A model generated the notes under the pieces. That model made no database searches, was not told the origin of the DNA, and was given only the letters and a program-made list of their open reading frames with translations. A stretch of 64,000 bases of DNA from positions 2,294,001-2,358,000 of the forward strand of contig NZ_CP115920.1 of NCBI RefSeq assembly GCF_040412085.2. Reading direction: 5' to 3'. The position numbers and the translations under genes are program-made. Below are positions 48,571 through 59,298 of this stretch, one piece after another. Each line of letters starts with the position of its first letter. Position 1 is the stretch's first letter. This DNA comes from Vibrio sp. CB1-14. Lineage in GTDB: Bacteria > Pseudomonadota > Gammaproteobacteria > Enterobacterales > Vibrionaceae.

Positions 48571-48978
48571 ATGAAAAAAACATTAAGTTGGCTAGCAATC
48601 GCTGCGCTTACCGCGCTGGCTGGTTGTTCAAGCAATGGCGACGATGAACGCCGTAAACTCGAGCTGTTAGCGCAAAGCCGAGCGAGCGTTATTTCCTCCG
48701 GATTACCGATTGAGCAAGGCCCGCTCTCAATTATGAAAGCATCGGCAAGCAAAGGCATTGTTGAAATCATGATGATTTATAACACCGATGCCAAAGGTGC
48801 ACTGCCGTTAGATCAAGTTCTACGTAATAGCATGAACTACTACTGCACCGATCGCGAAGTCAAAGCCAATCTAGAACTTGGACTTGGCTATCGCATTATG
48901 ATCCGTAACGCTCGCGGTCAGTTGATGATCGACCAAATTGTCAATCAGCAGTATTGTGAAAAGCCGCTACCGCAGTAG
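48571..48978 (+). CDS. aspS: AspS-type type II secretion pilotin lipoprotein
   Basis: The 135-residue protein has a lipoprotein signal (AALTALAGC, Cys 19) and two further cysteines (YYCTD and QYCEKP) that can form the disulphide of the AspS/GspS-beta pilotin family. LPIEQGPLSIMKASASKG and ARGQLMIDQIV match that family. AspS guides the type II secretin GspD to the outer membrane. In V. cholerae the aspS gene lies beside metE, as here, which supports the call. It is 17 bp after yciI. Confidence 0.82.
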   Translation: MKKTLSWLAIAALTALAGCSSNGDDERRKLELLAQSRASVISSGLPIEQGPLSIMKASASKGIVEIMMIYNTDAKGALPLDQVLRNSMNYYCTDREVKANLELGLGYRIMIRNARGQLMIDQIVNQQYCEKPLPQ

Positions 48979-49010
48979 CCAAACGGCTATAATCCGTTAT
49001 CAATCAAACA

Positions 49011-49038
49011 AAGAGGCTTGCATCTGCAAGCCTCTTTT
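49011..49038. terminator. terminator between aspS and metE
   Basis: AAGAGGCTTGCA and TGCAAGCCTCTT form a 12-bp stem with a 2-base loop and TTTT after. It lies between convergent genes. Confidence 0.92.
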
Positions 49039-49060
49039 CTTTTCTGCAATCTAAACCCAA

Positions 49061-51340
49061 TTACAATAAACGCTCCCTCAGATTCTTCGCCGCTTGTACT
49101 AAATTCGTTAGCGAGGCTTCTGCCTCTTCCCAGTTACGCGTTTTTAGACCGCAATCTGGGTTAACCCATAATCTCTCTACAGGAATACGCTTCGCTGCTT
49201 TTTCAATTAACTGTTCAATCCACTCAACGCTGGGAATGTTTGGAGAGTGAATATCGTAAACGCCAGGGCCTATTTCATTCGGATAGTTAAACTCTTCAAA
49301 CGCGTTCAATAGCTCCATGTTTGAGCGAGACGTCTCAATCGTAATCACATCAGCATCCAAATCCGCCACCGACTCAATGATCTCGTTGAACTCGCTGTAA
49401 CACATGTGAGTATGAATCTGTGTTTCAGGCTTTGCACTGGCGGCTGAAACCTTGAACGCCTTAACCGCCCAGTTTAAGTATTCTTTATGGTCGCGTTTTT
49501 TCAGCGGCAGGCCTTCACGAATCGCAGGCTCATCAATTTGAATGATATTGATGCTTGCTTGCTGCAGCGCATCGACTTCATCTTGCAACGCAAACGCCAA
49601 TTGGTTGGCAATCGTCTCACGAGAGACATCTTCACGCGGGAAGGTCCAGCACAAAATGGTCACAGGTCCAGTTAGCATGCCCTTCATTGGTTTATCAGTC
49701 AGTGATTGCGCATAGGTAGACCAATCCACAGTAATTGACTTATCACGCTCAATATCAGCGACGACAATTGCCGGTTTAACGCAGCGCGAACCATAGCTTT
49801 GTACCCAGCCAAATTCTGTGGTTTGGAAGCCCGATAAGTTCTCGGCAAAGTACTCCACCATATCATTACGCTCAGCTTCCCCGTGCACTAGCACGTCCAG
49901 ACCCGTCGCCTCTTGGCGCTTCACGGTATCTTTGATGAATCCTTTCATGAGTGATTCATACTCCGCGATGGTGATATCACCACGCTTGAAAGCGGCGCGG
50001 CTTTTACGCACTTCGGCAGTCTGAGGAAACGAGCCAATCGTCGTCGTTGGGAGCTTAGGTAACTTAAGTACTTCTTGTTGATGATGGGCACGCTCAGCAT
50101 ACGGAGCGCTGCGGTCGCCATGGGTAGAAGCTAGCGTCGCGACACGGCTTTGAACTTGGGGTTTATTCACCCACGTTGAACGAGCACGATCTAAGATAGG
50201 TTGACCATACTGGGCGCAGTGCTCTATTGCTTGTTTATCACCATCAAGTGCTTTGGCAAGCCAAGAGACCTCGGATACTTTTTGCTTGGCAAACGAGAAC
50301 CAGTTTTCGGTACCTTGCGGCAACTTAGTTTCCAACTCAACATTCACAGGGCTGTGGAGCAAAGAACATGAAGACCCCACCCAAAGGCGCTCACCCAAGG
50401 TTGCTTTTACTGGCTTTAATGTCTGCAAAGCGCTGTGCAGATTGGCACGCCAAACATTACGACCATTGATGATACCCGCTGACAGCACCCAATCACTTGG
50501 CAGACGATTAACCACTTCATCCAATTGGTTTGGCGCGGCAACGGCATCAACATGTAAACCGTCAACCTCAAGCTCAACAATCGCGTCAAGTGAGTCCACA
50601 ACGGAGTCAAAGTAGGTCGCAAGCAGCACTTTCACATCACTGCGGATCACCTGATAGGCGAGCTTAAAGCTGTCCAACCACGGCTTTTCAAGCTCCAGCG
50701 CTAAGATAGGTTCATCCACTTGTACCCATTCAATGCCGAGTTTTTCAAATTTAGCGAAAATAGCCTGATAAGCAGTCAGTACTCGTGGTAGTAGTGACAG
50801 GCGATCAAAGCCCTGTTCTACTTCTTTACCCAGGTAAAGGTAACTCAACGGACCAAGCAGTACCGGCTTCACTTTATGACCTTGCTGCTGCGCTTCATTA
50901 ATTTCATCGAACAGCTGAGTCCAACTCACTTTAAACTGATCTTCTGAGGAAAACTCTGGAACAATGTAGTGGTAATTGGTGTTAAACCACTTAGTCATAT
51001 CCGAAGCGGCTTCCCCAGCACAGCCACAATCCGTTTGAGACTGACCTCGGCCAATACGAAATAGCGTGTCTAGATCGGGGAAACCGTTATTGTGTCGCTT
51101 TGGCACGTGACCTAAAAGAAGACTGGTACCAAGTACATGGTCGTACCATGCAAAGTCACCGACGGTTACGTAGTCGAGGCCGTCTTGTTTTTGGCGTTCC
51201 CAGTTTTGTTTACGGATTTTAGCAGCGACCAGCTTCAAGCCTTGCTGGTCAAGTTCGCCACGCCAATACTGTTCTAAAGCAAATTTCAGTTCACGCTTTT
51301 CACCGATACGCGGGTAACCAAGAATATGAGTCGCTGTCAT
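49061..51340 (-). CDS. metE: cobalamin-independent methionine synthase
   Basis: MetE transfers a methyl group from 5-methyltetrahydropteroyl-triglutamate to homocysteine. The 759-residue protein has both barrels; the zinc ligands are in HTHMCYSEF and NPDCGLKTR, with TTIGSFPQT opening the C-terminal half. The start is placed at 51340 ([13 protein letters not shown]) behind AAGGACA; an in-frame ATG at 51361 adds seven residues unlike the family. It is divergent from metR, and the intergenic region holds met boxes, so MetR activation and MetJ repression are expected. Confidence 0.96.
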   Translation of the reverse strand: MTATHILGYPRIGEKRELKFALEQYWRGELDQQGLKLVAAKIRKQNWERQKQDGLDYVTVGDFAWYDHVLGTSLLLGHVPKRHNNGFPDLDTLFRIGRGQSQTDCGCAGEAASDMTKWFNTNYHYIVPEFSSEDQFKVSWTQLFDEINEAQQQGHKVKPVLLGPLSYLYLGKEVEQGFDRLSLLPRVLTAYQAIFAKFEKLGIEWVQVDEPILALELEKPWLDSFKLAYQVIRSDVKVLLATYFDSVVDSLDAIVELEVDGLHVDAVAAPNQLDEVVNRLPSDWVLSAGIINGRNVWRANLHSALQTLKPVKATLGERLWVGSSCSLLHSPVNVELETKLPQGTENWFSFAKQKVSEVSWLAKALDGDKQAIEHCAQYGQPILDRARSTWVNKPQVQSRVATLASTHGDRSAPYAERAHHQQEVLKLPKLPTTTIGSFPQTAEVRKSRAAFKRGDITIAEYESLMKGFIKDTVKRQEATGLDVLVHGEAERNDMVEYFAENLSGFQTTEFGWVQSYGSRCVKPAIVVADIERDKSITVDWSTYAQSLTDKPMKGMLTGPVTILCWTFPREDVSRETIANQLAFALQDEVDALQQASINIIQIDEPAIREGLPLKKRDHKEYLNWAVKAFKVSAASAKPETQIHTHMCYSEFNEIIESVADLDADVITIETSRSNMELLNAFEEFNYPNEIGPGVYDIHSPNIPSVEWIEQLIEKAAKRIPVERLWVNPDCGLKTRNWEEAEASLTNLVQAAKNLRERLL

Positions 51341-51432
51341 GATGTTGTCCTTTTTATTCATTAGCAGTCTGGATGGCTAAAGCATCACCCAGCAAAGCAA
51401 TATGAACAATCGCAATTCATTCACAAAGAATA

Positions 51433-51445
51433 TGAATCTTTCTCA
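51433..51445. promoter_or_regulatory. candidate MetR-binding site
   Basis: TGAATCTTTCTCA differs by one base from the MetR consensus TGAANNNNNTTCA. It lies in the metE-metR intergenic region, 93 bp from metE. Confidence 0.45.
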
Positions 51446-51466
51446 TGCAATAAGAAAACATCATTT

Positions 51467-51482
51467 AGACGTCTAGACGTTT
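51467..51482. promoter_or_regulatory. tandem met boxes (MetJ operator)
   Basis: AGACGTCT followed directly by AGACGTTT: the first is the exact MetJ met-box consensus and the second differs by one base. MetJ binds such 8-bp units in tandem. It lies 58 bp upstream of metR. Confidence 0.88.
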
Positions 51483-51539
51483 ACTTATACCCTAAAGCAC
51501 GGTAAGTTAATGGAAAGGGATTAAGGATGAGGGATTTTC

Positions 51540-52451
51540 ATGATAGAGCTTAAACACTTAAAAACACTGGCATCACTGCGCGATACCGGCTCACTAACCG
51601 CTACCGCAACCTCGCTGCACCTAACGCAATCAGCACTCTCTCATCAACTGAAAGATCTCGAGGCTCGTATTGGCTCGCCACTATTCATTCGCAAAACTCG
51701 ACCAGTGAAATTCACCTCTGAAGGCGAGATCCTGCTTAATCTCGCTAACGACGTTCTACCACGCATCGCCCAAGCCGAAGGTGACTTAGCCGGACTTAAA
51801 GAAGACGTTAACGGTCGCCTCCATATGGCTATCGACTGCCATTCTTGCTTCCAATGGTTAATGCCAGCCCTGAAAGAGTATCAACTTGCTTGGCCACATG
51901 TTGAGTTGGATTTCTCCTCAGGCTTTGGCTTTGAACCCATCCCCGCTCTCGTAGGCGGAGAGCTGGATTTGGTGATCACGTCAGACATCCAACCACGCTC
52001 AGAAATCCACTACGAACCCCTATTCGACTTCGAAATGCGCCTTGTTACCTCAATCTCTCATCCTTTGGCAGGAAAAGATCATATCGAGCCAAGCGATCTA
52101 GCGGACCAAACCCTTTTGACTTATCCGGTGCAAAAGCAGCGCCTAGATGTCGTTAAACACTTCCTCACGCCAGCAGGCGTAGAGCCAAACAAGTGGAAAC
52201 AAGCGGACAACACTCTAATGTTGGTACAAATGGTCTCTGCTGGTCTTGGTGTAGCCGCTCTACCAAACTGGGCAGTCAGTGAGTTTTCCCGTCAAGGCTT
52301 GATCACCAGCAAGCCATTAGGTGAAGGACTATGGCGCAGACTGTTTGCAGCTGTTCGCAATGGGGAAAAGGATAAACATTATCTGCAAGCATTTTTTGGT
52401 ACCGCAAGAGCGCAGTGCAAGCAGCATTTGGATGGGATCAAAGTGGCTTGA
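51540..52451 (+). CDS. metR: LysR-family activator of methionine genes
   Basis: The 303-residue protein has a LysR HTH (MIELKHLKTLASLRDTGSLT then LTQSALSHQLKDLEARIG) and the effector domain with MAIDCHSCFQWLMPALKEYQ, closely resembling E. coli MetR, which senses homocysteine. Divergence from metE is the classic arrangement. Tandem met boxes upstream imply MetJ repression. Confidence 0.95.
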   Translation: MIELKHLKTLASLRDTGSLTATATSLHLTQSALSHQLKDLEARIGSPLFIRKTRPVKFTSEGEILLNLANDVLPRIAQAEGDLAGLKEDVNGRLHMAIDCHSCFQWLMPALKEYQLAWPHVELDFSSGFGFEPIPALVGGELDLVITSDIQPRSEIHYEPLFDFEMRLVTSISHPLAGKDHIEPSDLADQTLLTYPVQKQRLDVVKHFLTPAGVEPNKWKQADNTLMLVQMVSAGLGVAALPNWAVSEFSRQGLITSKPLGEGLWRRLFAAVRNGEKDKHYLQAFFGTARAQCKQHLDGIKVA

Positions 52452-52494
52452 TGGTGGGCGTTGGTTCTAGATCAGGCGACACGCAGTGAGCCAG

Positions 52495-52630
52495 TTTGCT
52501 CCTCCTCTTAATAAGGGGAGGCTGGGAGGGGTGCTCTTTGCTCTTCGTTTTTATCTCTGTAACACATTAAATTAATGAGAAAAAATCAAGAGCACCCCCC
52601 TCTAACTCCCCCTTATTAAGGGGGAGAACT
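52495..52630. repeat. pair of inverted REP-like palindromic repeats
   Basis: The arm at 52495-52540 and the reverse complement of 52586-52630 are alike: each has a CTCC-TTAATAAGGGG-type palindrome, then a G-rich run and GTGCTCTT. They face each other around 45 AT-rich bases and could form one large cruciform. The rest of the 52452-52667 gap holds no gene. Confidence 0.8.
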
Positions 52631-52769
52631 ACAGGCTCGCTCCTATCGTCGCATCGCCAAAACTAAATCACTCTTTCGGCGCTATCATCCCCAAGCAAAT
52701 CTGCTGTACCGGCTCTTGAGAAGAATCTTGATAGGCAATCTGCTTAGTCACTGTCACTTCAAACTGCGG

Positions 52770-54164
52770 TCATTCTTCAGTAAAACGTCTAAACGTCTGA
52801 CCTTCACAACCTTCACCTACATGACTCAGCAACAACACACCTTGTGATTCAATCTTTCCCGCTGTGACATGGCGGTTGTAAACATTCGGTAGCGTCTCGT
52901 TGCTCCAGCGGTTTGACATTTCTGGGTGCGGTGCGATGTAGAATGTCATCCATTCTGAGATTTCTGCGCCGCCCACCAGCTTGAGGGGCTTATCCGTGTT
53001 CTCATACCAGAATGTTTCTGCATCATGCGCTAACACTTTAACGCCTTCAAAATTCTGGCCTGCATTGCGTACGTTACAAACCATAACTGAGCTGTAACCA
53101 ACGATCATCAGCAGCGCCATTGTCACCAGAACTTTGTATGCGCGTGACAGCTGACCAATCACATCTTTGGCTAAAAACGCGACCAATACCGCCGGTGCTG
53201 GCATAAAGAATGGATGCAACCACTCAACGAGTCGGCCGCCTTTATGGAACGTAAACCACGCCATAATCACCACCAGCGGTGCCAGCAAAACAAATGTAGT
53301 TAGCCAAACCTTTTCCGGTACATTTTTAGTAAAGCGCAGACCACGTTTACCTAGCAAACCTGCAAGTAAAATAAGCGGGTAAAAGACCGACAGAAGCGCC
53401 AGCCAACTGCCCGGGCTAAGTTGAGCCGAAACTTGGCCGCTCACCCATTTCACCGAAGAGAAATTATTAGCAAACATCCAAAAGAAGTTTGGAGTGACCA
53501 AAGCGAGAAAAGCCGCGATACCAATATAGAAATTACGATCGCTCCAGTTACGACGGACGCTCGGTACTGCCAAGCTTAAAATGAAGACCATCGCGACAGG
53601 TGCAAACGTGGTGTATTTCGCCATCGCCGAGCAGCCTGCCAAAATTCCATACGGGATCCACCATCTTGAGTCTTCGTAAACAGCCTTAACGAACATCAGC
53701 AGTAGCCAAGACCAAGAGCCAAACAGAAGATAGTTATCATTGTAAGGAATGGCATCGAAATTGATGACCCCTGACAAGTTCAATGTCAGCATACCAAGCC
53801 AAGCTAACGCGATTGAGTCCGTCAGCTTATACGCCAAACGGTAGCAACCTAGCATACCTACAGCAACCACACTAAAGTGGCCTACATACCAAAATGCCGA
53901 TGCAAACTCCGTAGACGATGAAATCAGCAAAATACGCGCTACAAAACCCACAAACCATGGGTTATTTGGGCTGCCCCACTCTCCATTGCTGTCCCAGTTT
54001 AACGCCTCAACAGCATCATAAGGCACTGTTGGATCAAGGTGATAAGAAACCAATGACCAAGCCACAGCGTACACAAAACACCAGATCAACGCAGCGCGAT
54101 GTGAGCGAGCAATATCAGTTGGAGTGTTTGTTGATTGGTCGAAATGAAGAATTGTAGACAGCAT
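52770..54164 (-). CDS. GT39-type membrane glycosyltransferase, truncated by a premature TGA
   Basis: The protein has about ten hydrophobic segments and the ArnT/PMT-like opening with acidic residues in the first periplasmic loop (DPTVPYDAVEALNWDSNGEW), so it should transfer a sugar from a polyprenyl carrier outside the inner membrane; the acceptor is unknown. As read it stops at 52770 after RRFTEE. The same frame continues 33 codons as PQFEVTVTKQIAYQDSSQEP and onward to a stop at 52668-52670, so the TGA most likely replaced TGG (Trp). The intact protein would have 498 residues. Only the far C-terminus is lost, so residual function is possible. Confidence 0.75.
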   Translation of the reverse strand: MLSTILHFDQSTNTPTDIARSHRAALIWCFVYAVAWSLVSYHLDPTVPYDAVEALNWDSNGEWGSPNNPWFVGFVARILLISSSTEFASAFWYVGHFSVVAVGMLGCYRLAYKLTDSIALAWLGMLTLNLSGVINFDAIPYNDNYLLFGSWSWLLLMFVKAVYEDSRWWIPYGILAGCSAMAKYTTFAPVAMVFILSLAVPSVRRNWSDRNFYIGIAAFLALVTPNFFWMFANNFSSVKWVSGQVSAQLSPGSWLALLSVFYPLILLAGLLGKRGLRFTKNVPEKVWLTTFVLLAPLVVIMAWFTFHKGGRLVEWLHPFFMPAPAVLVAFLAKDVIGQLSRAYKVLVTMALLMIVGYSSVMVCNVRNAGQNFEGVKVLAHDAETFWYENTDKPLKLVGGAEISEWMTFYIAPHPEMSNRWSNETLPNVYNRHVTAGKIESQGVLLLSHVGEGCEGQTFRRFTEE

Positions 54165-54393
54165 AGACGCCCTTGGATTCGGTTAATTTCAGGGGTTTGG
54201 CGGCAAACTTTACTCAGGTTGAGCGTATGAGAAAAGCATACTAAGTCAATTCTCTGTAAATTCCCCATGAATTCATAAATAAGGAGAATTGGAGCCCGCA
54301 CTTCAACAATTAGTCTATATATTTATGCTGTCAAGGCCTGTAATGCTTTGTATAGAGTTAGGTATGAGAGAGTCAAGAAAGGAGTGTAGGAAT

Positions 54394-54421
54394 CAATGCC
54401 AAGAAGAATTCCTCGGCATTG
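54394..54421 (-). terminator. hairpin after the GntR regulator, possible terminator
   Basis: CAATGCC (54394-54400) pairs with GGCATTG (54415-54421), and the inner AAGAAGAATTCCTC is partly self-complementary. It lies just after the regulator's stop. No good T-run follows on the minus strand, so the call is tentative. Confidence 0.4.
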
Positions 54422-54427
54422 GTCTGG

Positions 54428-55126
54428 TTAGCGCTTTAGATAATGCTTGTACGAATACGTGTTCGGTTTGAAGTACAGCTTAGTGTATTCAAAGATGCTG
54501 CCATCGCTGAGCTTACCTGTCGAAAGAAGGCGAATAATAGGCACCTCTGGAGATAGCTCAAACACTTCGCATAAGTGCTCGTCTGGCATAACCGCTTCAA
54601 AATCCTGGAGTGCACCGTCTATATGCAAGCCCAACTCTTTTTCAAGATATTGGTACTTCGAGCCTTGCAAAGACATGATGTTCATTTGCGGGAACATAGC
54701 GACTGGCATGAATGAGTCTTCGTAAATGGAAGGGACGCCATTTATCAGCTTAAAGCGGCGGATAAAATACACTTTCTCATCGGAGCCAATTTTTAGCGCA
54801 GCAGCCACCTCTTCATCAGGATCCATCAGAGTAAACTCGACCACTTTGTACTCGAGCTTAGTCCCTGCATCACTCATGTATTCGCTAGTGCTACGCAAAT
54901 TCGACATCGAGCCAGTCATGGTCTTACCGATAACCGTAGAGCCTGCGCCTTGGCGCTTCTCAACCAAGCCCAGCTTCACTAGTTCTTCTATCGCCTTGCG
55001 CACCGTAATACGACTCACTGAATAGGCGTCGATAAGATCTCGCTCGGTAGGGAGGGTATCGCCAATGGCGAACTCTTCTGAGTCAATGCGGGACTTTAAA
55101 TCCTGCATTACCTTTTTGTATAACAT
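54428..55126 (-). CDS. GntR/HutC-family repressor with UTRA domain
   Basis: The 232-residue protein has a GntR winged HTH (MLYKKVMQDLKSRIDSEEFA, LPTERDLIDAYSVSRITVRKAIEELVKLG) and a UTRA effector domain (FIRRFKLINGVPSIYEDSFMP). Phospho-sugars are usual UTRA ligands. It starts at 55126 behind GAGGTG; an in-frame ATG at 55159 adds 11 residues before the normal start. It is divergent from the glucoside PTS gene with 278 bp between, so it probably represses that operon. AGTACAAAT (55164) and its inverse ATTTGTACT (55274) in the gap are possible half sites. Confidence 0.88.
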   Translation of the reverse strand: MLYKKVMQDLKSRIDSEEFAIGDTLPTERDLIDAYSVSRITVRKAIEELVKLGLVEKRQGAGSTVIGKTMTGSMSNLRSTSEYMSDAGTKLEYKVVEFTLMDPDEEVAAALKIGSDEKVYFIRRFKLINGVPSIYEDSFMPVAMFPQMNIMSLQGSKYQYLEKELGLHIDGALQDFEAVMPDEHLCEVFELSPEVPIIRLLSTGKLSDGSIFEYTKLYFKPNTYSYKHYLKR

Positions 55127-55404
55127 GTTTTCACCTCTTAGGTACCACGCTATCACCACTAAAAGTACAAATCAATAACCAATCGTACTAACCTCGTCAC
55201 AACTCAGCGCTATCGCCACAAAACATCCTTTATAGGTCTCTTTTTATGCTCCAAATCACATAATACATGCTTTATTTGTACTCAATCACAATTTACTTAT
55301 TATTGATTTGTTATGTTTTATTTTCAGGAGTAACTTAAGACCTGTCGAGAGACACAAGAATTACAAAAACAAAAATCTATACCAATAACAAAAAGGACCC
55401 TTCC

Positions 55405-57021
55405 ATGTTAAGTGCTATACAACGCTTAGGTGGAGCAATGTTTACCCCAGTTTTGCTGTTTCCTTTTGTCGGGATCTTAGTGGGACTGACCATTGTTCTC
55501 AAAAACCCCATCTTTGTTGGCGACCTCGCTGATAAAGACGGTTTGTACTATCAAGTTTTACAAGTCATTGAAGAAGGTGGCTGGACTATCTTCCGTAACA
55601 TGGCGCTACTTTTTGCCGTAGGCCTGCCGATTGGCCTTGCTAAAACCGCTCATGCTCGTGCCGTTATGGTGGTCATGGTTTCCTACCTAACCTTCAACTA
55701 CTTTGTTGGTGCGATGGGTGGATTCTGGGGTGAGTTCTTCGATGTCGATTTCTCTCAAGCGATTGGTGGTACATCGGGTCTGACTGAAATTGCAGGTATT
55801 AAAACGCTGGACACTGGTATCTTTGGTGCCATCATCATCTCTGGTTTTGTTACCTGGATCCACAACCGTACTTTTGAAAAACAGCTACCTGCTTATCTAG
55901 GTATCTTCCAAGGTGCGTCATTTGTTGCCATGATTTCATTCTTTGCCATGCTGCCAGCGGCTTGGTTAACGCTTTACATCTGGCCTTCAATCCAGCACGG
56001 CATTCTTAACCTGCAAGGTTTCTTAGTTAGCTCAGGTTCATTCGGTGTGTGGCTATACACCTTCCTAGAACGCATCTTGATCCCGACAGGTCTGCACCAC
56101 TTCGTCTACGCACCATTTGTATTCGGTAACGTAGCGACGCCAAATGGCATCACGGTTGACTGGTTTACTAACTTAGAGGCGTTCACGCAATCAACCCAAT
56201 CAATGAAAGATCTCTTCCCTGCTGGCGGCTTTGCACTGCACGGTAACTCTAAGATCTTCGGTTGTACTGGTATTGCGCTAGCAATGTACCACACCGCAAA
56301 ACCTGAAAACCGTCAAAAAGTTGCGGCACTTCTTATCCCAGCAACGTTAACCGCAGTATTGGTAGGTATCACTGAACCACTTGAGTTTACCTTCCTATTC
56401 ATCGCGCCTTGGCTATTCGCAATCCACGCGATTCTTGCAGGCACTATGGCGATGGTGATGTACACCTTTGGTGTGGTCGGCAACATGGGTGGTGGCTTGA
56501 TTGAATTTGCAACAGGTAACTGGATCCCACTACTGGGCAACCACACTGGCATGGTCGTGACTCAAATTGCTATCGGTCTGTGCTTCACAGCCATCTACTA
56601 CGTGACGTTCAAATACCTCATCGTCAAGTTTGATGTGCCAATTGCAGGTCGCGGCGAAGCAGAAATGAAGTTGCACACTAAAAAAGACTTCAATGAGAAA
56701 CACGGCATTACTGGTAAAGGTGGTGCAGGTACAGCAACCCCACTACAAATCCAAGCAGTAGAAACCATCGAAGGTTTGGGCGGCGTTCATAACATCGAAG
56801 ATCTAAGTAACTGTGCGACCAGACTTCGCGTCACGGTCAAAGACCCAAGCAAAGTTCAAACAGCAGAATACTTTATGGAAACTGGTGCGGTGAACCTCGT
56901 GAAAAACGGTAAAGCCATCCAAGTCATCATCGGACTGAATGTCCCTCAGCTTAGAGAAGAGTGCGAAAAAATCTACAGCGCTTCTAAAACTGTCGACATG
57001 ACACTGGCTCCGGTCACTTAG
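55405..57021 (+). CDS. PTS alpha-glucoside-type EIICB component
   Basis: The 538-residue protein imports and phosphorylates a disaccharide. The EIIC membrane part spans about 1-420 (LFPAGGFALHGNSKIFGCTG, GITEPLEFTFLFIAPWLF) and the EIIB part follows, with phospho-accepting Cys470 in IEDLSNCATRLRVTV. It resembles AglA/GlvC for alpha-glucosides. No EIIA domain is present, so the glucose EIIA (Crr) probably supplies phosphate, as in related systems. The GH4 gene follows by 124 bp, and the GntR gene is divergent. Confidence 0.9.
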   Translation: MLSAIQRLGGAMFTPVLLFPFVGILVGLTIVLKNPIFVGDLADKDGLYYQVLQVIEEGGWTIFRNMALLFAVGLPIGLAKTAHARAVMVVMVSYLTFNYFVGAMGGFWGEFFDVDFSQAIGGTSGLTEIAGIKTLDTGIFGAIIISGFVTWIHNRTFEKQLPAYLGIFQGASFVAMISFFAMLPAAWLTLYIWPSIQHGILNLQGFLVSSGSFGVWLYTFLERILIPTGLHHFVYAPFVFGNVATPNGITVDWFTNLEAFTQSTQSMKDLFPAGGFALHGNSKIFGCTGIALAMYHTAKPENRQKVAALLIPATLTAVLVGITEPLEFTFLFIAPWLFAIHAILAGTMAMVMYTFGVVGNMGGGLIEFATGNWIPLLGNHTGMVVTQIAIGLCFTAIYYVTFKYLIVKFDVPIAGRGEAEMKLHTKKDFNEKHGITGKGGAGTATPLQIQAVETIEGLGGVHNIEDLSNCATRLRVTVKDPSKVQTAEYFMETGAVNLVKNGKAIQVIIGLNVPQLREECEKIYSASKTVDMTLAPVT

Positions 57022-57115
57022 TCCAAGAGAAACGAATAGCAATACCTAGATAATCCATCTAGTCCAATAACGTAAACAAAACAGATAATAACAACATACT
57101 ACCAAAGGGCGGTAG

Positions 57116-58483
<1,368 letters not shown>

Positions 58484-58509
58484 TTGGTGTTTAGCCAGTT
58501 TCACTAACT

Positions 58510-58830
58510 CAAATTTATCGTCACCCCTGCGCAGGCAGGGGTCTTCTTTAAGCGCACACCAAGCCTCAAGTAGATTCCTGTCTTCACAGGAATGACGGTG
58601 TTGAGGGTTGTAAAGACCCAATTTAGTCGTCCCCCCCTGCGCAGCAGGGGTCTTCTTTAAGCGCACACCAAGCCTTAAGTAGATTCCTGTCTTCACAGGA
58701 ATGACGGTGTTGAGAGGTATTGTAAAGACCCAATTTAGTCGTCACCCCTGCGCAGGCAGGGGTCTTCTTTAAGCGCACACCAAGCCTCAAGTAGATTCTT
58801 GTCTTCACAGGAATGACGGTGGCTAAGGGT
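58510..58830. repeat. three tandem copies of a roughly 110-bp repeat
   Basis: CGTC marks each copy at 58519, 58628 and 58740 (periods 109 and 112). Each copy holds CCCCTGC-GCAG-GCAGGGG and ATTCCTGT-CTTC-ACAGGAAT hairpins around GTCTTCTTTAAGCGCACACC. Copy 2 has a small deletion in its first hairpin; copies 1 and 3 are nearly identical there. It fills the gap between the phospho-glucosidase and the SemiSWEET gene and contains no credible gene. Confidence 0.92.
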
Positions 58831-58869
58831 TCTATTGCTTTAACAACACATCCATTCTGGAGCAATAAT

Positions 58870-59160
58870 ATGTTGAGTATCACCACACTCGGCTATATCG
58901 CAGCGTTTTGCACCACTTGTTCTTTCATTCCTCAAGTGCTGCACATATTCAAGACCCGAGATACCCAATCCATCTCACTAGCAATGTATTCAATCTTCGT
59001 CACCGGTGTCGCGCTTTGGCTTGCGTATGGTGTATTAGTGACTGACCCACCAATCATCATTGCCAACGCCATCACCTTATTGCTCGCCTCCATCATTCTG
59101 ATTATGAAAATCAAAGATGTCACCGGCAAACGACCAACCTTCTCCAAAACCAGCGCTTGA
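58870..59160 (+). CDS. SemiSWEET-type sugar transporter
   Basis: The 96-residue protein has three membrane helices and the PQ-loop motif SFIPQ at 18-22, the bacterial SemiSWEET signature; a Vibrio member is a structural model for the family. It works as a dimer, giving bidirectional passage of sugars across the inner membrane. The start at 58870 follows GGAG; the in-frame ATG at 58813 lies in the repeat and is rejected. It is near the glucoside PTS and the secreted AGE-like gene, suggesting sugar handling. Confidence 0.9.
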   Translation: MLSITTLGYIAAFCTTCSFIPQVLHIFKTRDTQSISLAMYSIFVTGVALWLAYGVLVTDPPIIIANAITLLLASIILIMKIKDVTGKRPTFSKTSA

Positions 59161-59298
59161 TAAAGCGTGACCTCCAAGCCAAGCTCCCCCTGCTTGGCTT
59201 TTTTCATTGTAAAACTCTTGAACTGCACAACAGTTTGTATAGGTGTTATGGCGCTATAGTTTCAGCAATTCAAACACTTATAAAAAAAAGGATACGTC

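Noticed and set aside
52770..52772. Selenocysteine or programmed readthrough at TGA
   Set aside because: No following hairpin of SECIS type and no reason for Sec in this family; a Trp codon change is simpler.
58510..58830. CRISPR array
   Set aside because: Repeats are about 110 bp with no unique spacers of 30-40 bp, and no cas genes are near.
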